Part shown: piece by piece, positions 1 to 5,845 of the stretch | Layout: the number at the start of each line of letters is the position of its first letter | Position numbering within the stretch: the first letter of the stretch is position 1 | NCBI GenBank assembly: GCA_040755715.1 | Contig: JBFLXN010000055.1 | Span: 1-15,171 of the forward strand | Length of the DNA: 15,171 nucleotides | Direction: 5' to 3' | DNA from: JBFLXN01 sp040755715 [NCBI: Candidatus Edwardsbacteria bacterium] | GTDB lineage: Bacteria; Edwardsbacteria; AC1; JBFLXN01 | Translations under genes and position numbers: made by a program | The notes under the pieces: generated by a model | Databases searched by the model: none | Told to the model about the DNA's origin: nothing | The model's input: the letters and a program-made list of their open reading frames with translations, nothing else

Positions 1-126
1 TACCTCCTCTTTAGAGGAAGCCTACCATAATTAATCAAACCTTCGTCAAGAGACCATTACGACCAATTCTATATTTCTAAATGACCAAAAATAACTCAGA
101 ATTTGCACCGAAATCGGTGAAGCCCC

Positions 127-158
127 GTATATTTATCTTGACAAGTATATTTATCTTG
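127..158. repeat. 14-bp direct repeat, two copies
   Basis: The 14-mer GTATATTTATCTTG occurs at 127-140 and again at 145-158, an 18-bp period. It lies at the left end of a stretch with no intact gene and overlaps a possible promoter. The repeat itself is seen directly; a role as protein-binding site is only a guess. Confidence 0.7.
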
Positions 159-167
159 TGGTATTTT
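138..167 (+). promoter_or_regulatory. possible sigma70 promoter
   Basis: TTGACA at 138-143 is followed after 18 bp by TATTTT at 162-167. The -35 box is perfect and the -10 box is a weak match. It points into the decayed coding fragments starting near 185, so it may be a leftover promoter of a lost gene. It overlaps the 14-bp direct repeat. Confidence 0.35.
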
Positions 168-184
168 TGAATAAGTCAGGATGA

Positions 185-433
185 AGGCAATCAATAACCT
201 CTTACTATGGTTCCGGAAGTACCACTGCGAAAGGTGTGCAACCCGGCTCCTATCACCTGACGGCCTACTATAACGCCTTGTGTTTAGGCTCTTCCCCATC
301 ACTCGAGATTAAAGGGAAACCCCTTAGCGGGACAAGAGAATATCAATTATATCTCTCCGTTTCAGTCTATAAAAAGAGTTCCGGAGACGGTTCCAGCGAT
401 ACAAATGCAGTAAATAACGAGAGCAGATTTTAG
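185..433 (+). pseudogene. decayed secreted-protein fragment
   Basis: This frame is open from 185 to the TAG at 431-433 but has no convincing start: the first in-frame candidate is GTG at 236, with no ribosome binding site. Residues just before and after that GTG read smoothly (YYGSGSTTAKG, then VQPGSYHLTAYYN), the kind of Gly/Ser/Thr/Tyr-rich strand pattern seen in extracellular beta-sandwich domains. The later part (SSGDGSSDTNAV) looks degenerate. The most likely reading is the remnant of a longer secreted protein whose N-terminus is missing or decayed in 1-184, where I see no coding sequence. A short real gene or chance reading frame cannot be excluded. Confidence 0.35.
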
Positions 434-678
434 TAGAAGAAAAATCCATATCTACGCTAACGGTAATAGGAGCATCCTGCTTATTTGCTCAAGAATATCA
501 GAAAGGAAAAGTTTCTCGTGGGCTAACCGTCAGGTATGGGTGGGGCTTAGGATGTGGCGGTATAGTTGAGTAGGCTACTCAGTCCCAGCTCATCGAAAGT
601 AGGTGTAGGATATTTCAATGGAATGAGAGGATTGTAGATCCTCAAGGAAATGAGGTAGCTCGCTTTCGGGAGGAATAA
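418..678 (+). pseudogene. decayed outer-membrane-type protein gene
   Basis: One frame is open from 418 to TAG 571-573 and then on to TAA 676-678. The first part resembles a signal peptide with an Ala-Gln cleavage site (TLTVIGASCLFAQEYQKG) followed by Gly/aromatic alternation (VRYGWGLGCGGIV) typical of beta-barrel proteins. After the in-frame TAG the same frame reads plausibly (IVDPQGNEVARF). A different frame at about 590-640 gives GVGYFNGMRG, which also looks barrel-like. There is no ATG, GTG or TTG start before the signal-like part. I read it as a gene broken by at least one stop and probably indels, ending just before the lipoprotein gene at 684. Confidence 0.35.
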
Positions 679-683
679 CGAAA

Positions 684-1187
684 ATGGATAAGAGGAAGAT
701 CACAGCCTGCTGTTTGATATTATTTTTAGCAGGTTGCTCTGTAAAGTATACATCCCGAATACAGATTCCAGAGCCATTTCAGTACAAAACTAAGATGAGT
801 GTATGGATCAACTCAGAGGTACCATTCGTAGGATTAGCATACAGCGATTTAGAAAATGATATAAAAAAATCGATTGAGGACGATATAAGATTAAATATTT
901 TCCCCAATATGGTCCTCTCAGATGCCGATGTTCTGGTTGAAGCTATGGTACAGAGTATCTCTAACAATCTTCTCACAGGGCGATGTAGTTGCACTATCTC
1001 ACTTACCATTTCTTGCAATAATGTGGCCATCAAAAGGTACGCTGGTTCAGGCTCTGGTTTTAGGATGACCACTGCGGGAGGAATAATTGTCGCTGTTAAG
1101 AAGGCAATGGAACACATAAAAATGAGCATAATTCAGGATAGAGATGAAATTAAAACAGCAATAGAAAATCAAAAATTCGGTAAATAA
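684..1187 (+). CDS. predicted lipoprotein of unknown function
   Basis: The 167-residue product has a lipoprotein signal: positively charged start (MDKRK), a hydrophobic stretch, and lipobox L15-A16-G17-C18, so Cys18 would be lipidated after signal peptidase II cleavage. Ser rather than Asp at +2 suggests the outer membrane by the E. coli sorting rule, which may not hold here. The mature part has mixed alpha/beta character, a Cys pair (TGRCSC, about 107-112) and a Gly-rich stretch (AGSGSGFRMTTAGG, about 120-133). I do not recognise the family. The start is supported by GGGAGG at 668-673, 10 nt before the ATG. It stands first in a plus-strand run of envelope genes, separated from the next by about 145 bp, so it may be its own transcript. 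Confidence 0.85.
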   Translation: MDKRKITACCLILFLAGCSVKYTSRIQIPEPFQYKTKMSVWINSEVPFVGLAYSDLENDIKKSIEDDIRLNIFPNMVLSDADVLVEAMVQSISNNLLTGRCSCTISLTISCNNVAIKRYAGSGSGFRMTTAGGIIVAVKKAMEHIKMSIIQDRDEIKTAIENQKFGK

Positions 1188-1231
1188 TATTAACTTATAG
1201 AAAAATGCTCTTTGAAGATAAGTTTTTCTGT

Positions 1232-1256
1232 GGGGAGCATGTAAAAAATCTTCCCC
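1232..1256 (+). terminator. small GC-capped hairpin, possible terminator
   Basis: GGGGA at 1232-1236 pairs with TCCCC at 1252-1256 around an A-rich loop containing TGTAAAAAATC. It lies 45 bp after the lipoprotein stop. The stem is short and no T-run follows. The loop resembles that of the much stronger hairpin at 1732-1768, which is the main reason to list it. Confidence 0.3.
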
Positions 1257-1331
1257 TTGGAACCCTTTTGCCACAAGCGTTTGAACAATTAAACAACTTA
1301 ACTTTTGTTTTGAAAGGAGGTGAGAAGAAAG

Positions 1332-1718
1332 ATGTTCTATGCAAGAAATAAGATTATCGCTGTCCTCTGTGCTTTTCTTATGTTAGCGATGCCGTTTGAA
1401 CTACTAGCCCAAGAGGCAACGACTGCTTGTATGCAAGCAGAAAGCGACGCTCAGAGGGATGTAAATGGAACAACTTGGTTTGCACTAGGATGTTTGTTTG
1501 GAGCAGTAGTTCTTGTCGTAGCAATGGTGAGTGAACCTTCCCCTAAGGCAACAATGTTGTTAGGTAAGTCTCCTGAGTATATTGCTGCCTACACCGATTG
1601 CTACAGGCATAAAGCAAAGAGCATTAAGCAAAACAATGCTCTTTATGGATGTCTTTTAGGCACTGGTCTAAGTGTGGCGGCGTATGCGATTCTTATTGCT
1701 GCTGCTTCCACTGAGTAA
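1332..1718 (+). CDS. small exported membrane protein, unknown function
   Basis: I choose ATG 1332 because a strong ribosome binding site (AAAGGAGG, 1313-1320) lies 11 nt upstream; the in-frame GTG at 1320 overlaps that site and is unlikely. The 128-residue product has a signal peptide (about 1-27, ending near LLAQE), a Cys-containing hydrophobic segment (GCLFGAVVLVVAMVS, about 50-64), a hydrophilic middle with GKSPEYIAAYTDCYRHKAK, and a second hydrophobic segment near the C-terminus beginning GCLLGTGLS. Two helices with Gly/Cys-rich starts bracket the GKSPEY block. I have an impression of similar small proteins in diderm candidate phyla but know no function. The strong hairpin at 1732-1768 follows directly. 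Confidence 0.8.
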   Translation: MFYARNKIIAVLCAFLMLAMPFELLAQEATTACMQAESDAQRDVNGTTWFALGCLFGAVVLVVAMVSEPSPKATMLLGKSPEYIAAYTDCYRHKAKSIKQNNALYGCLLGTGLSVAAYAILIAAASTE

Positions 1719-1731
1719 TTGACATTGGAAT

Positions 1732-1768
1732 GGGGAATAGGCAAGTGAAAAAATCTTGCCTATTCCCC
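1732..1768 (+). terminator. perfect 14-bp stem hairpin, likely terminator
   Basis: GGGGAATAGGCAAG (1732-1745) pairs perfectly with CTTGCCTATTCCCC (1755-1768) around the 9-nt loop TGAAAAAAT. It begins 13 bp after the stop of the small membrane protein gene. No T-run follows, so it is not a textbook intrinsic terminator. It could also stabilise the upstream mRNA or shield the ribosome binding site (AAGGAG, 1777-1782) of the next gene. Confidence 0.6.
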
Positions 1769-1788
1769 TTAAGAATAAGGAGAAAGAA

Positions 1789-2457
1789 TTGTCCTCTTTA
1801 GTCTTGCTAATCAGTTTAAGCCAACTTTTGAGTCCCATTTCAGGGAATTTTATAAAGGAAACAAAACAAGGAAAGAAGATTTCAGAAATAGTTTCTGGGA
1901 AATTCTATTACGCTCCGCCGAGCCAACTTTTATTCCACGTTTATAACCCGCTGGAACAAATCTTTACTTTTAATGGGGACACATTAATTCTATTTTATCC
2001 AAAGGAGAAAAAAGCATTCAAGATTAAAAGTCTCAATCCGATGGTTTCATCTTCAGTAAGTTCAACCTGGACATTCAATGACAAAATAGATTTCTCCAAA
2101 TTGGGATATCTATTTGTCAAGAAACAAAAGATGGCTGACACGCTTTATTCATATTGGGTTCCTAAAGGCAAAAGCGTAATCAAAGCTATTATTATTGGAA
2201 GACTGAAAAATAGAATGGTTTCCATTGAAATAGATGGAGTGCAACAAAATCAATTTAGTAAAATATTGTACACCAAACACCTCCAGCATAATAGTTTTTG
2301 TATTCCTACAGAAACATATTCAATTCAATGTCCTCCTGCTGATACACTCATAGAACATTTCACCTATCAGGACATTCGTTTTGATATTGAAATCCCAGAT
2401 AGCATTTCGCATTTTTCTATTCCAAACGGAATCCCGGTAAAAGAGGTTGTATGGTAA
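1789..2457 (+). CDS. LolA-like outer-membrane lipoprotein carrier
   Basis: The start is TTG 1789, with AAGGAG at 1777-1782 six bases upstream; a TTG at 1756 lies in the hairpin arm and has no ribosome binding site. The 222-residue product begins with a signal peptide (about 1-18). It then shows the LolA/LppC pattern: residues about 24-75 contain SGKFYYAPPSQLLFHVYNP, then FTFNGDTLILFYPKEKKAF, matching the family's layout of a Gly-Xaa-Phe strand, a Pro, an aromatic strand, a Pro-Xaa-Gln turn and a tyrosine/lysine-rich strand. LolA proteins carry lipoproteins across the periplasm to the outer membrane. The stop overlaps the start of the YidD gene (GTATGGTAA), implying coupled translation. Homology is distant by eye, so the family assignment is likely but not certain. 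Confidence 0.7.
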   Translation: MSSLVLLISLSQLLSPISGNFIKETKQGKKISEIVSGKFYYAPPSQLLFHVYNPLEQIFTFNGDTLILFYPKEKKAFKIKSLNPMVSSSVSSTWTFNDKIDFSKLGYLFVKKQKMADTLYSYWVPKGKSVIKAIIIGRLKNRMVSIEIDGVQQNQFSKILYTKHLQHNSFCIPTETYSIQCPPADTLIEHFTYQDIRFDIEIPDSISHFSIPNGIPVKEVVW

Positions 2458-2894
2458 AGGGAATTCTTTTAGGTTTGTTTATTGTAATTCAAAATTTTGA
2501 TATGCCATGGGAGCCACAGCCTAAATGTGAAAGAGCGAGTCCGGAAAAAAGCCCTATTCAACAATTTAGACCTCTTCTTTTTCTTCCCCTTGCTTCTATC
2601 AAAGCATACCAATTTATCTTTTCTGCACCACAAGGGGATGTCTGCAATTTCACACCATCCTGTTCTCACTTTAGCCAGGAGTGTATAAAAAAATATGGTC
2701 TACAAGGTTTCTTTATGACATTTGATAGATTGGAAAGATGTAATTTTTTTTCTTGGCATTATCTAAATAAGTTTTACTCCCTCAAAGAAATTCAATATAG
2801 GGGACTAAAGCTTTATGACCCTCCGGAACAAAATGTTATTTGGGGAAAAAACAATGATGAAAATCTTTATATTCATAGGACTCATGGCGATTAG
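2451..2894 (+). CDS. yidD: YidD-family membrane-insertion factor, extended
   Basis: The hallmark YidD block is clear: residues about 49-97 contain SIKAYQFIFS, then C65-NFTPS-C71-SHFS, KYG, and the closing R93-LERC97. YidD is a small protein linked to Sec/YidC-dependent insertion of inner-membrane proteins. This copy is 147 residues, against roughly 70-90 for the usual form: it has an N-terminal hydrophobic, signal-like segment (about 3-15) plus a linker, and a C-terminal extension (about 98-147, containing YDPPEQN). Its ATG overlaps the stop of the LolA-like gene and its 3' end overlaps the next gene by about 40 bp. The usual rpmH-rnpA-yidD-yidC setting is absent. That suggests a specialised paralogue serving this envelope operon. 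Confidence 0.9.
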   Translation: MVKGILLGLFIVIQNFDMPWEPQPKCERASPEKSPIQQFRPLLFLPLASIKAYQFIFSAPQGDVCNFTPSCSHFSQECIKKYGLQGFFMTFDRLERCNFFSWHYLNKFYSLKEIQYRGLKLYDPPEQNVIWGKNNDENLYIHRTHGD

Positions 2895-3606
2895 TCCTTC
2901 AGAGGAAATTAAATACAGCACCGACCCTATACTCATCTTACAGTTTGCAGAAAGTTTAGAATCAGAGGGAGATTATTATAGAGCCGTATCTGAGTATAAG
3001 AGATTTCTTTATTTTTCCAAAGATACCTTGCAAAGCGATAAAATACTTTATAAAATTTCATCTCTTTATGAAAAAATGGGGAAACCTGAAAATGCCTTAG
3101 ATATATTGATGAGAATACAAAGAAAGGAAGAGAAGAAATATCTTTTTGAACTTGGTAAGGTGCACTTTCTTATGAAGAACTACGAGAATGCTAGAAGCTT
3201 TTGGAACGGAAATGATACTTTGAGGGGCTGGACATATCTCAAAGAGAAAGATTTCTCCAAGGCAAAGAAATTTTTAGGTCATATAGATAATCTTCACTCT
3301 AAAAAGCCTATTCTGGCGGCTTTTCTTTCTAGCCTAGTCCCTGGATTGGGACGAGTTTATGCGGGGCGTAGCGGAGATGGCGTTTCTTCTTTCTTATTGA
3401 CGGTCAGTTCTGGACTTTCTGCTTACAAATATTACCGGCAAGGGGAAAAAGTGCCTGCGGTAGTTTTTGGTTCAATAGGACTGTTTTTTTATCTCGGAGA
3501 TATCTACGGTTCTGTTCTTTCAGTAAAACTGTATAATGAGAAAAAGGCGAAAGATTTCATCGGAAAGATTGAAGCAAGATTGGGATTAATGAAATGGTTG
3601 GAATAA
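2854..3606 (+). CDS. exported TPR protein with C-terminal membrane module
   Basis: I choose ATG 2854 (GGGG at 2842-2845, 8 nt upstream); ATG 2857 follows directly, and an ATG at 2815 lacks a ribosome binding site. The 250-residue product starts with a short hydrophobic signal (about 1-14). Tetratricopeptide-like helical pairs fill about 25-145 (SEGDYYRAVSEYKRFL, KMGKPENALDIL, MKNYENARSFW, KEKDFSKAKKFL). The C-terminal module is about 152-225: AAFLSSLVPGLGRVYAGR followed by hydrophobic segments, a PGxGxxYxG pattern like the TM2/DUF5683-type modules of FCB-group proteins. It overlaps YidD by 41 bp and the following paralogue by 13 bp. The exact function is unknown; an envelope scaffolding or assembly role is inferred. 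Confidence 0.85.
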   Translation: MMKIFIFIGLMAISPSEEIKYSTDPILILQFAESLESEGDYYRAVSEYKRFLYFSKDTLQSDKILYKISSLYEKMGKPENALDILMRIQRKEEKKYLFELGKVHFLMKNYENARSFWNGNDTLRGWTYLKEKDFSKAKKFLGHIDNLHSKKPILAAFLSSLVPGLGRVYAGRSGDGVSSFLLTVSSGLSAYKYYRQGEKVPAVVFGSIGLFFYLGDIYGSVLSVKLYNEKKAKDFIGKIEARLGLMKWLE

Positions 3607-4292
3607 TTGGCATTGCTGCTATTACAATGATAAGCAGTTTTGCGGATTCTCTCTATAAGGAAGGGGATTACTTTAGGGCAATTACTGAATATAAAAGACT
3701 TCTCTTTTGTGGCCTAGGGGATTCAGAACAGATTTTCCAGAATATAAGTCTTTGCTATGCCAAAAGCGGCAAATATGATCAAGCCTTAGAATATCTCAGC
3801 TTGGCAATTCAAGTGGCCAAAGAAGATACAGTTCCTTTGGACCGAAGGGAGAAAATAGCTTGGTTTTTAGTTAAATCAGGAAGGCCTTCGGAGGCACGTT
3901 TAGTTTTAGAAAGAGTAAATACTGCTTCTGCAAGGAAGATCGTAGCTATTTCTTACTTTATAGAAGGCAAATATACTACCGGCTCATTATATTTAGATAG
4001 AAAATATAAATATTACGATGAGAAAAAGATAGGACTTATTTCTACTCTTCTCCCCGGTAGTGGACAAGTAATTACAGGTCATTCAAGAGAAGGAGTTCTT
4101 TCTTTTCTTATTAACGGAGGTTTAACCTATTTCTCTTACAAGGCTCTTTGTAAGAGAGACTATCTGAATTTTGTCTTTCTTAGTTCTTGGCTTCTCCGTT
4201 TCTATAAAGGGAATATCTCAAGAGCAAAAGAACTGGCTAAAGAAGAAAATAATAAGAGATGGCAACAATTGGGATTAGAAAAAGATTTCTGA
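3594..4292 (+). CDS. exported TPR protein, paralogue of upstream gene
   Basis: The 232-residue product repeats the plan of its neighbour: N-terminal hydrophobic segment (about 2-14), TPR-like helices about 16-135 (YKEGDYFRAITEYKRLLF, SGKYDQALEYLSLA, SGRPSEARLVLERV, EGKYTTGSLYL), then a membrane module about 145-205 (STLLPGSGQVITGHSREG and hydrophobic helices). The shared signatures, GDYxRAxxEYKR near the start and LxPGxGxVxxGxxxxGxxSFL near the end, show tandem duplication followed by strong divergence. The ATG lies inside the end of the upstream gene (stop at 3604-3606), so the pair is translationally coupled. Heteromeric partnership of the two proteins is plausible but inferred. Confidence 0.85.
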   Translation: MVGIIGIAAITMISSFADSLYKEGDYFRAITEYKRLLFCGLGDSEQIFQNISLCYAKSGKYDQALEYLSLAIQVAKEDTVPLDRREKIAWFLVKSGRPSEARLVLERVNTASARKIVAISYFIEGKYTTGSLYLDRKYKYYDEKKIGLISTLLPGSGQVITGHSREGVLSFLINGGLTYFSYKALCKRDYLNFVFLSSWLLRFYKGNISRAKELAKEENNKRWQQLGLEKDF

Positions 4293-4307
4293 AAGGGGAA
4301 CAAGATA

Positions 4308-4474
4308 TGGAACCACAGATTACATTCACCCCGCACCTATCCTAAATCGGTGCTTGGCATCGTGGAGGATAGGTGCGGGGCAGGAATTTTCACAGATTTT
4401 AATATTTTTGAATCCGTTTTCCGCCGGAGAGGCAGATCCGCCTATGGCGGAAATCCGCCAAATCCGTGGTTCCA
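4308..4474. repeat. composite inverted-repeat element
   Basis: TGGAACCACAGATT (4308-4321) is mirrored by AATCCGTGGTTCCA (4461-4474) with one mismatch, enclosing about 140 bp. Inside are the 52-bp palindromic element at 4329-4380, a CACAGATT motif, and a GC-rich TCCGCC...GGCGGA inverted repeat (about 4419-4450). The stretch fills the gap between the second TPR gene and the CsgG-like gene. It looks like stacked insertions of small non-autonomous palindromic repeats. Confidence 0.6.
4329..4380. repeat. 52-bp palindromic element, intergenic copy
   Basis: Perfect 15-bp arms, CCCCGCACCTATCCT and AGGATAGGTGCGGGG, flank a 22-nt centre. The arms and parts of the centre (CCTAAA after the left arm, TGG next to the right arm) match the element inside the beta-propeller gene at 6065-6117 read on the minus strand. 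Both arms carry the same change (TATCC versus TTTCC in the other copy), so the stem is conserved by compensatory change. Confidence 0.8.
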
Positions 4475-4498
4475 AAAATTATTTGAAAGGGGGAGAAC

Positions 4499-5650
4499 AT
4501 GAAGAACAAAAGATACAAAAGTATATTTATACAACTAATTATAGTCTTTGGAGGTTTTGTATGGTACATCCAGAGTGCCCAAGGACAGAAGGACTATTAT
4601 AAACCCTATGAAGATGGTTTAAAATACGTAGAAAGGAAAGAATACGAGAAAGCGATTGAATGCTTTAAGAAAGCTACTTATTTAGAATTCAAAGACAAAT
4701 TGGAAGCCTTATATTTAGGAGATGTGGTCTATTTTAGTGGCTATTTTCCACATCGGGAGATGGGCATTTGCTATTACAATCTCAGGGACTATCAGATTGC
4801 CGAAAAAGAACTGAGGCTTTCTATGGGCTTTCAGCCATCTGATCGGGCTAAGGAATATCTATCTAAATTGGAGAAGTTAAAAGGAACTGAACCATCCAAG
4901 GATTTAGAAGCGTATAAGCAGGAGACTCAGAATTTGCTTCTTTACGATCCTTCAAAGATAGTTCAAGTTGGTTCTCGTCTTTCAGCTGCGGTGTTACCTT
5001 TTGAGAATAAAGGCAAAACCAAAGACCTGGAAGAAATAGCACTTGAAAAAATGATTACTGTACTTTATGAACTGAAACGATTTGTTCTTATTGAGCGGGC
5101 CCAATTGGAGAAGGTGATAAAAGAACAGGCATTGGGACAAACTGGAGCTTTGGATATAACCACTGCTACTAAGGTGGGAAAAATTTTTGGGGTTGATGTA
5201 GTAGTCATCGGAACAATTGTTCAAACAGAAATGTCAATAGGTATTGAGGCCCGCTTGATTGATGTTGAAAGTAGCACGGTCTTAGTAGCAAAAGACGCCT
5301 ATATGAAAGGAGCAGAACCTTATGAGAATCTGAAGACATTGATAAATAATGTAGCAATTCAACTTTGTAATGATGTGCCTTTAGTGGAAGGACAAGTGAT
5401 TTTAGTTCAACCAGACGGATATTATTTGGATATCGGCACTGAGAAAGGCATTCGCAATGGGATGAAATGTATTGTTTATAGAAAAGGCGAGGCAATTAAA
5501 CATCCGGTTTCAGGGGAAATTATAGGCAGTAAAATAGAGGAACTCGGGGAACTTGTTTTAGATAGAGTAGAAGAGAAGATGAGTCTCGGCACGCTTACAA
5601 AAAAGACAGAGAAGACAATTCTGGTGGGTGATAAAGTTGTAACAAGATAG
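4499..5650 (+). CDS. secreted TPR-CsgG-FlgT_C protein
   Basis: The start is ATG 4499, preceded by AAAGGGGGAG. The 383-residue product has a signal peptide (about 1-29, ending SAQGQ), then two to three TPR-like units (about 34-125: YVERKEYEKAIECFKKAT, YYNLRDYQIAEKEL). A CsgG-like domain covers about 158-295: SAAVLPFENKG, a helix, FVLIERAQLEKVIKEQ, then VGKIFGVDVVVIGTI, IEARLIDVESSTVL. The C-terminal domain about 297-383 matches the FlgT C-terminal type (GYYLDIGTEKGIRNGM, KHPVSGEIIG, ELGELVLDRV, KMSLGTL, GDKV). CsgG itself forms an outer-membrane export pore, but many CsgG-like proteins are periplasmic or surface accessory factors, and there is no lipobox Cys here. A role in envelope assembly is likely; secretion-pore activity is not shown. 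Confidence 0.88.
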   Translation: MKNKRYKSIFIQLIIVFGGFVWYIQSAQGQKDYYKPYEDGLKYVERKEYEKAIECFKKATYLEFKDKLEALYLGDVVYFSGYFPHREMGICYYNLRDYQIAEKELRLSMGFQPSDRAKEYLSKLEKLKGTEPSKDLEAYKQETQNLLLYDPSKIVQVGSRLSAAVLPFENKGKTKDLEEIALEKMITVLYELKRFVLIERAQLEKVIKEQALGQTGALDITTATKVGKIFGVDVVVIGTIVQTEMSIGIEARLIDVESSTVLVAKDAYMKGAEPYENLKTLINNVAIQLCNDVPLVEGQVILVQPDGYYLDIGTEKGIRNGMKCIVYRKGEAIKHPVSGEIIGSKIEELGELVLDRVEEKMSLGTLTKKTEKTILVGDKVVTR

Positions 5651-5820
5651 ATTTTTCTGAAGGAATAGGGCGGTCAGGATGCAGAAAGAATTGGGGAGAG
5701 ATGAAAAGGAGGGTGTGCCGAAAACATTTGGGAAGCAAATTTTCTTCAAAGCCTTTTTCATATCCATAGCCACCAAGGAAAAGGAAAAATTAACTACACC
5801 TTTTACTCCCCTTTTACCCT

Positions 5821-5845
5821 CGCACCCCGATTTTATCGGGGTGCG
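5821..5845. terminator. hairpin between convergent genes
   Basis: CGCACCCCGAT and ATCGGGGTGCG form a perfect 11-bp stem around TTT. It sits where the plus-strand CsgG-like gene (ending 5650) meets the minus-strand propeller gene (ending 5833) and could terminate or insulate both. It encodes the last residues of the propeller protein (PAPR plus stop), so the gene's 3' end lies inside it. No T-run is present on either side. Confidence 0.55.

Noticed and set aside
571-573. In-frame TAG as possible recoded (pyrrolysine-type) codon
   Set aside because: The surrounding sequence shows other signs of decay (no start codon, a second barrel-like frame), and nothing in the window suggests TAG is read as sense.
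2815-2853. Earlier ATG (2815) for the first TPR protein
   Set aside because: It would add 13 hydrophilic residues before the signal-like segment and has no ribosome binding site, while ATG 2854 has GGGG at suitable spacing.
4354-4602. 82-codon open frame in the spacer before the CsgG-like gene
   Set aside because: It starts inside the palindromic element, passes through repeat DNA and overlaps the well-supported CsgG-like gene in another frame.
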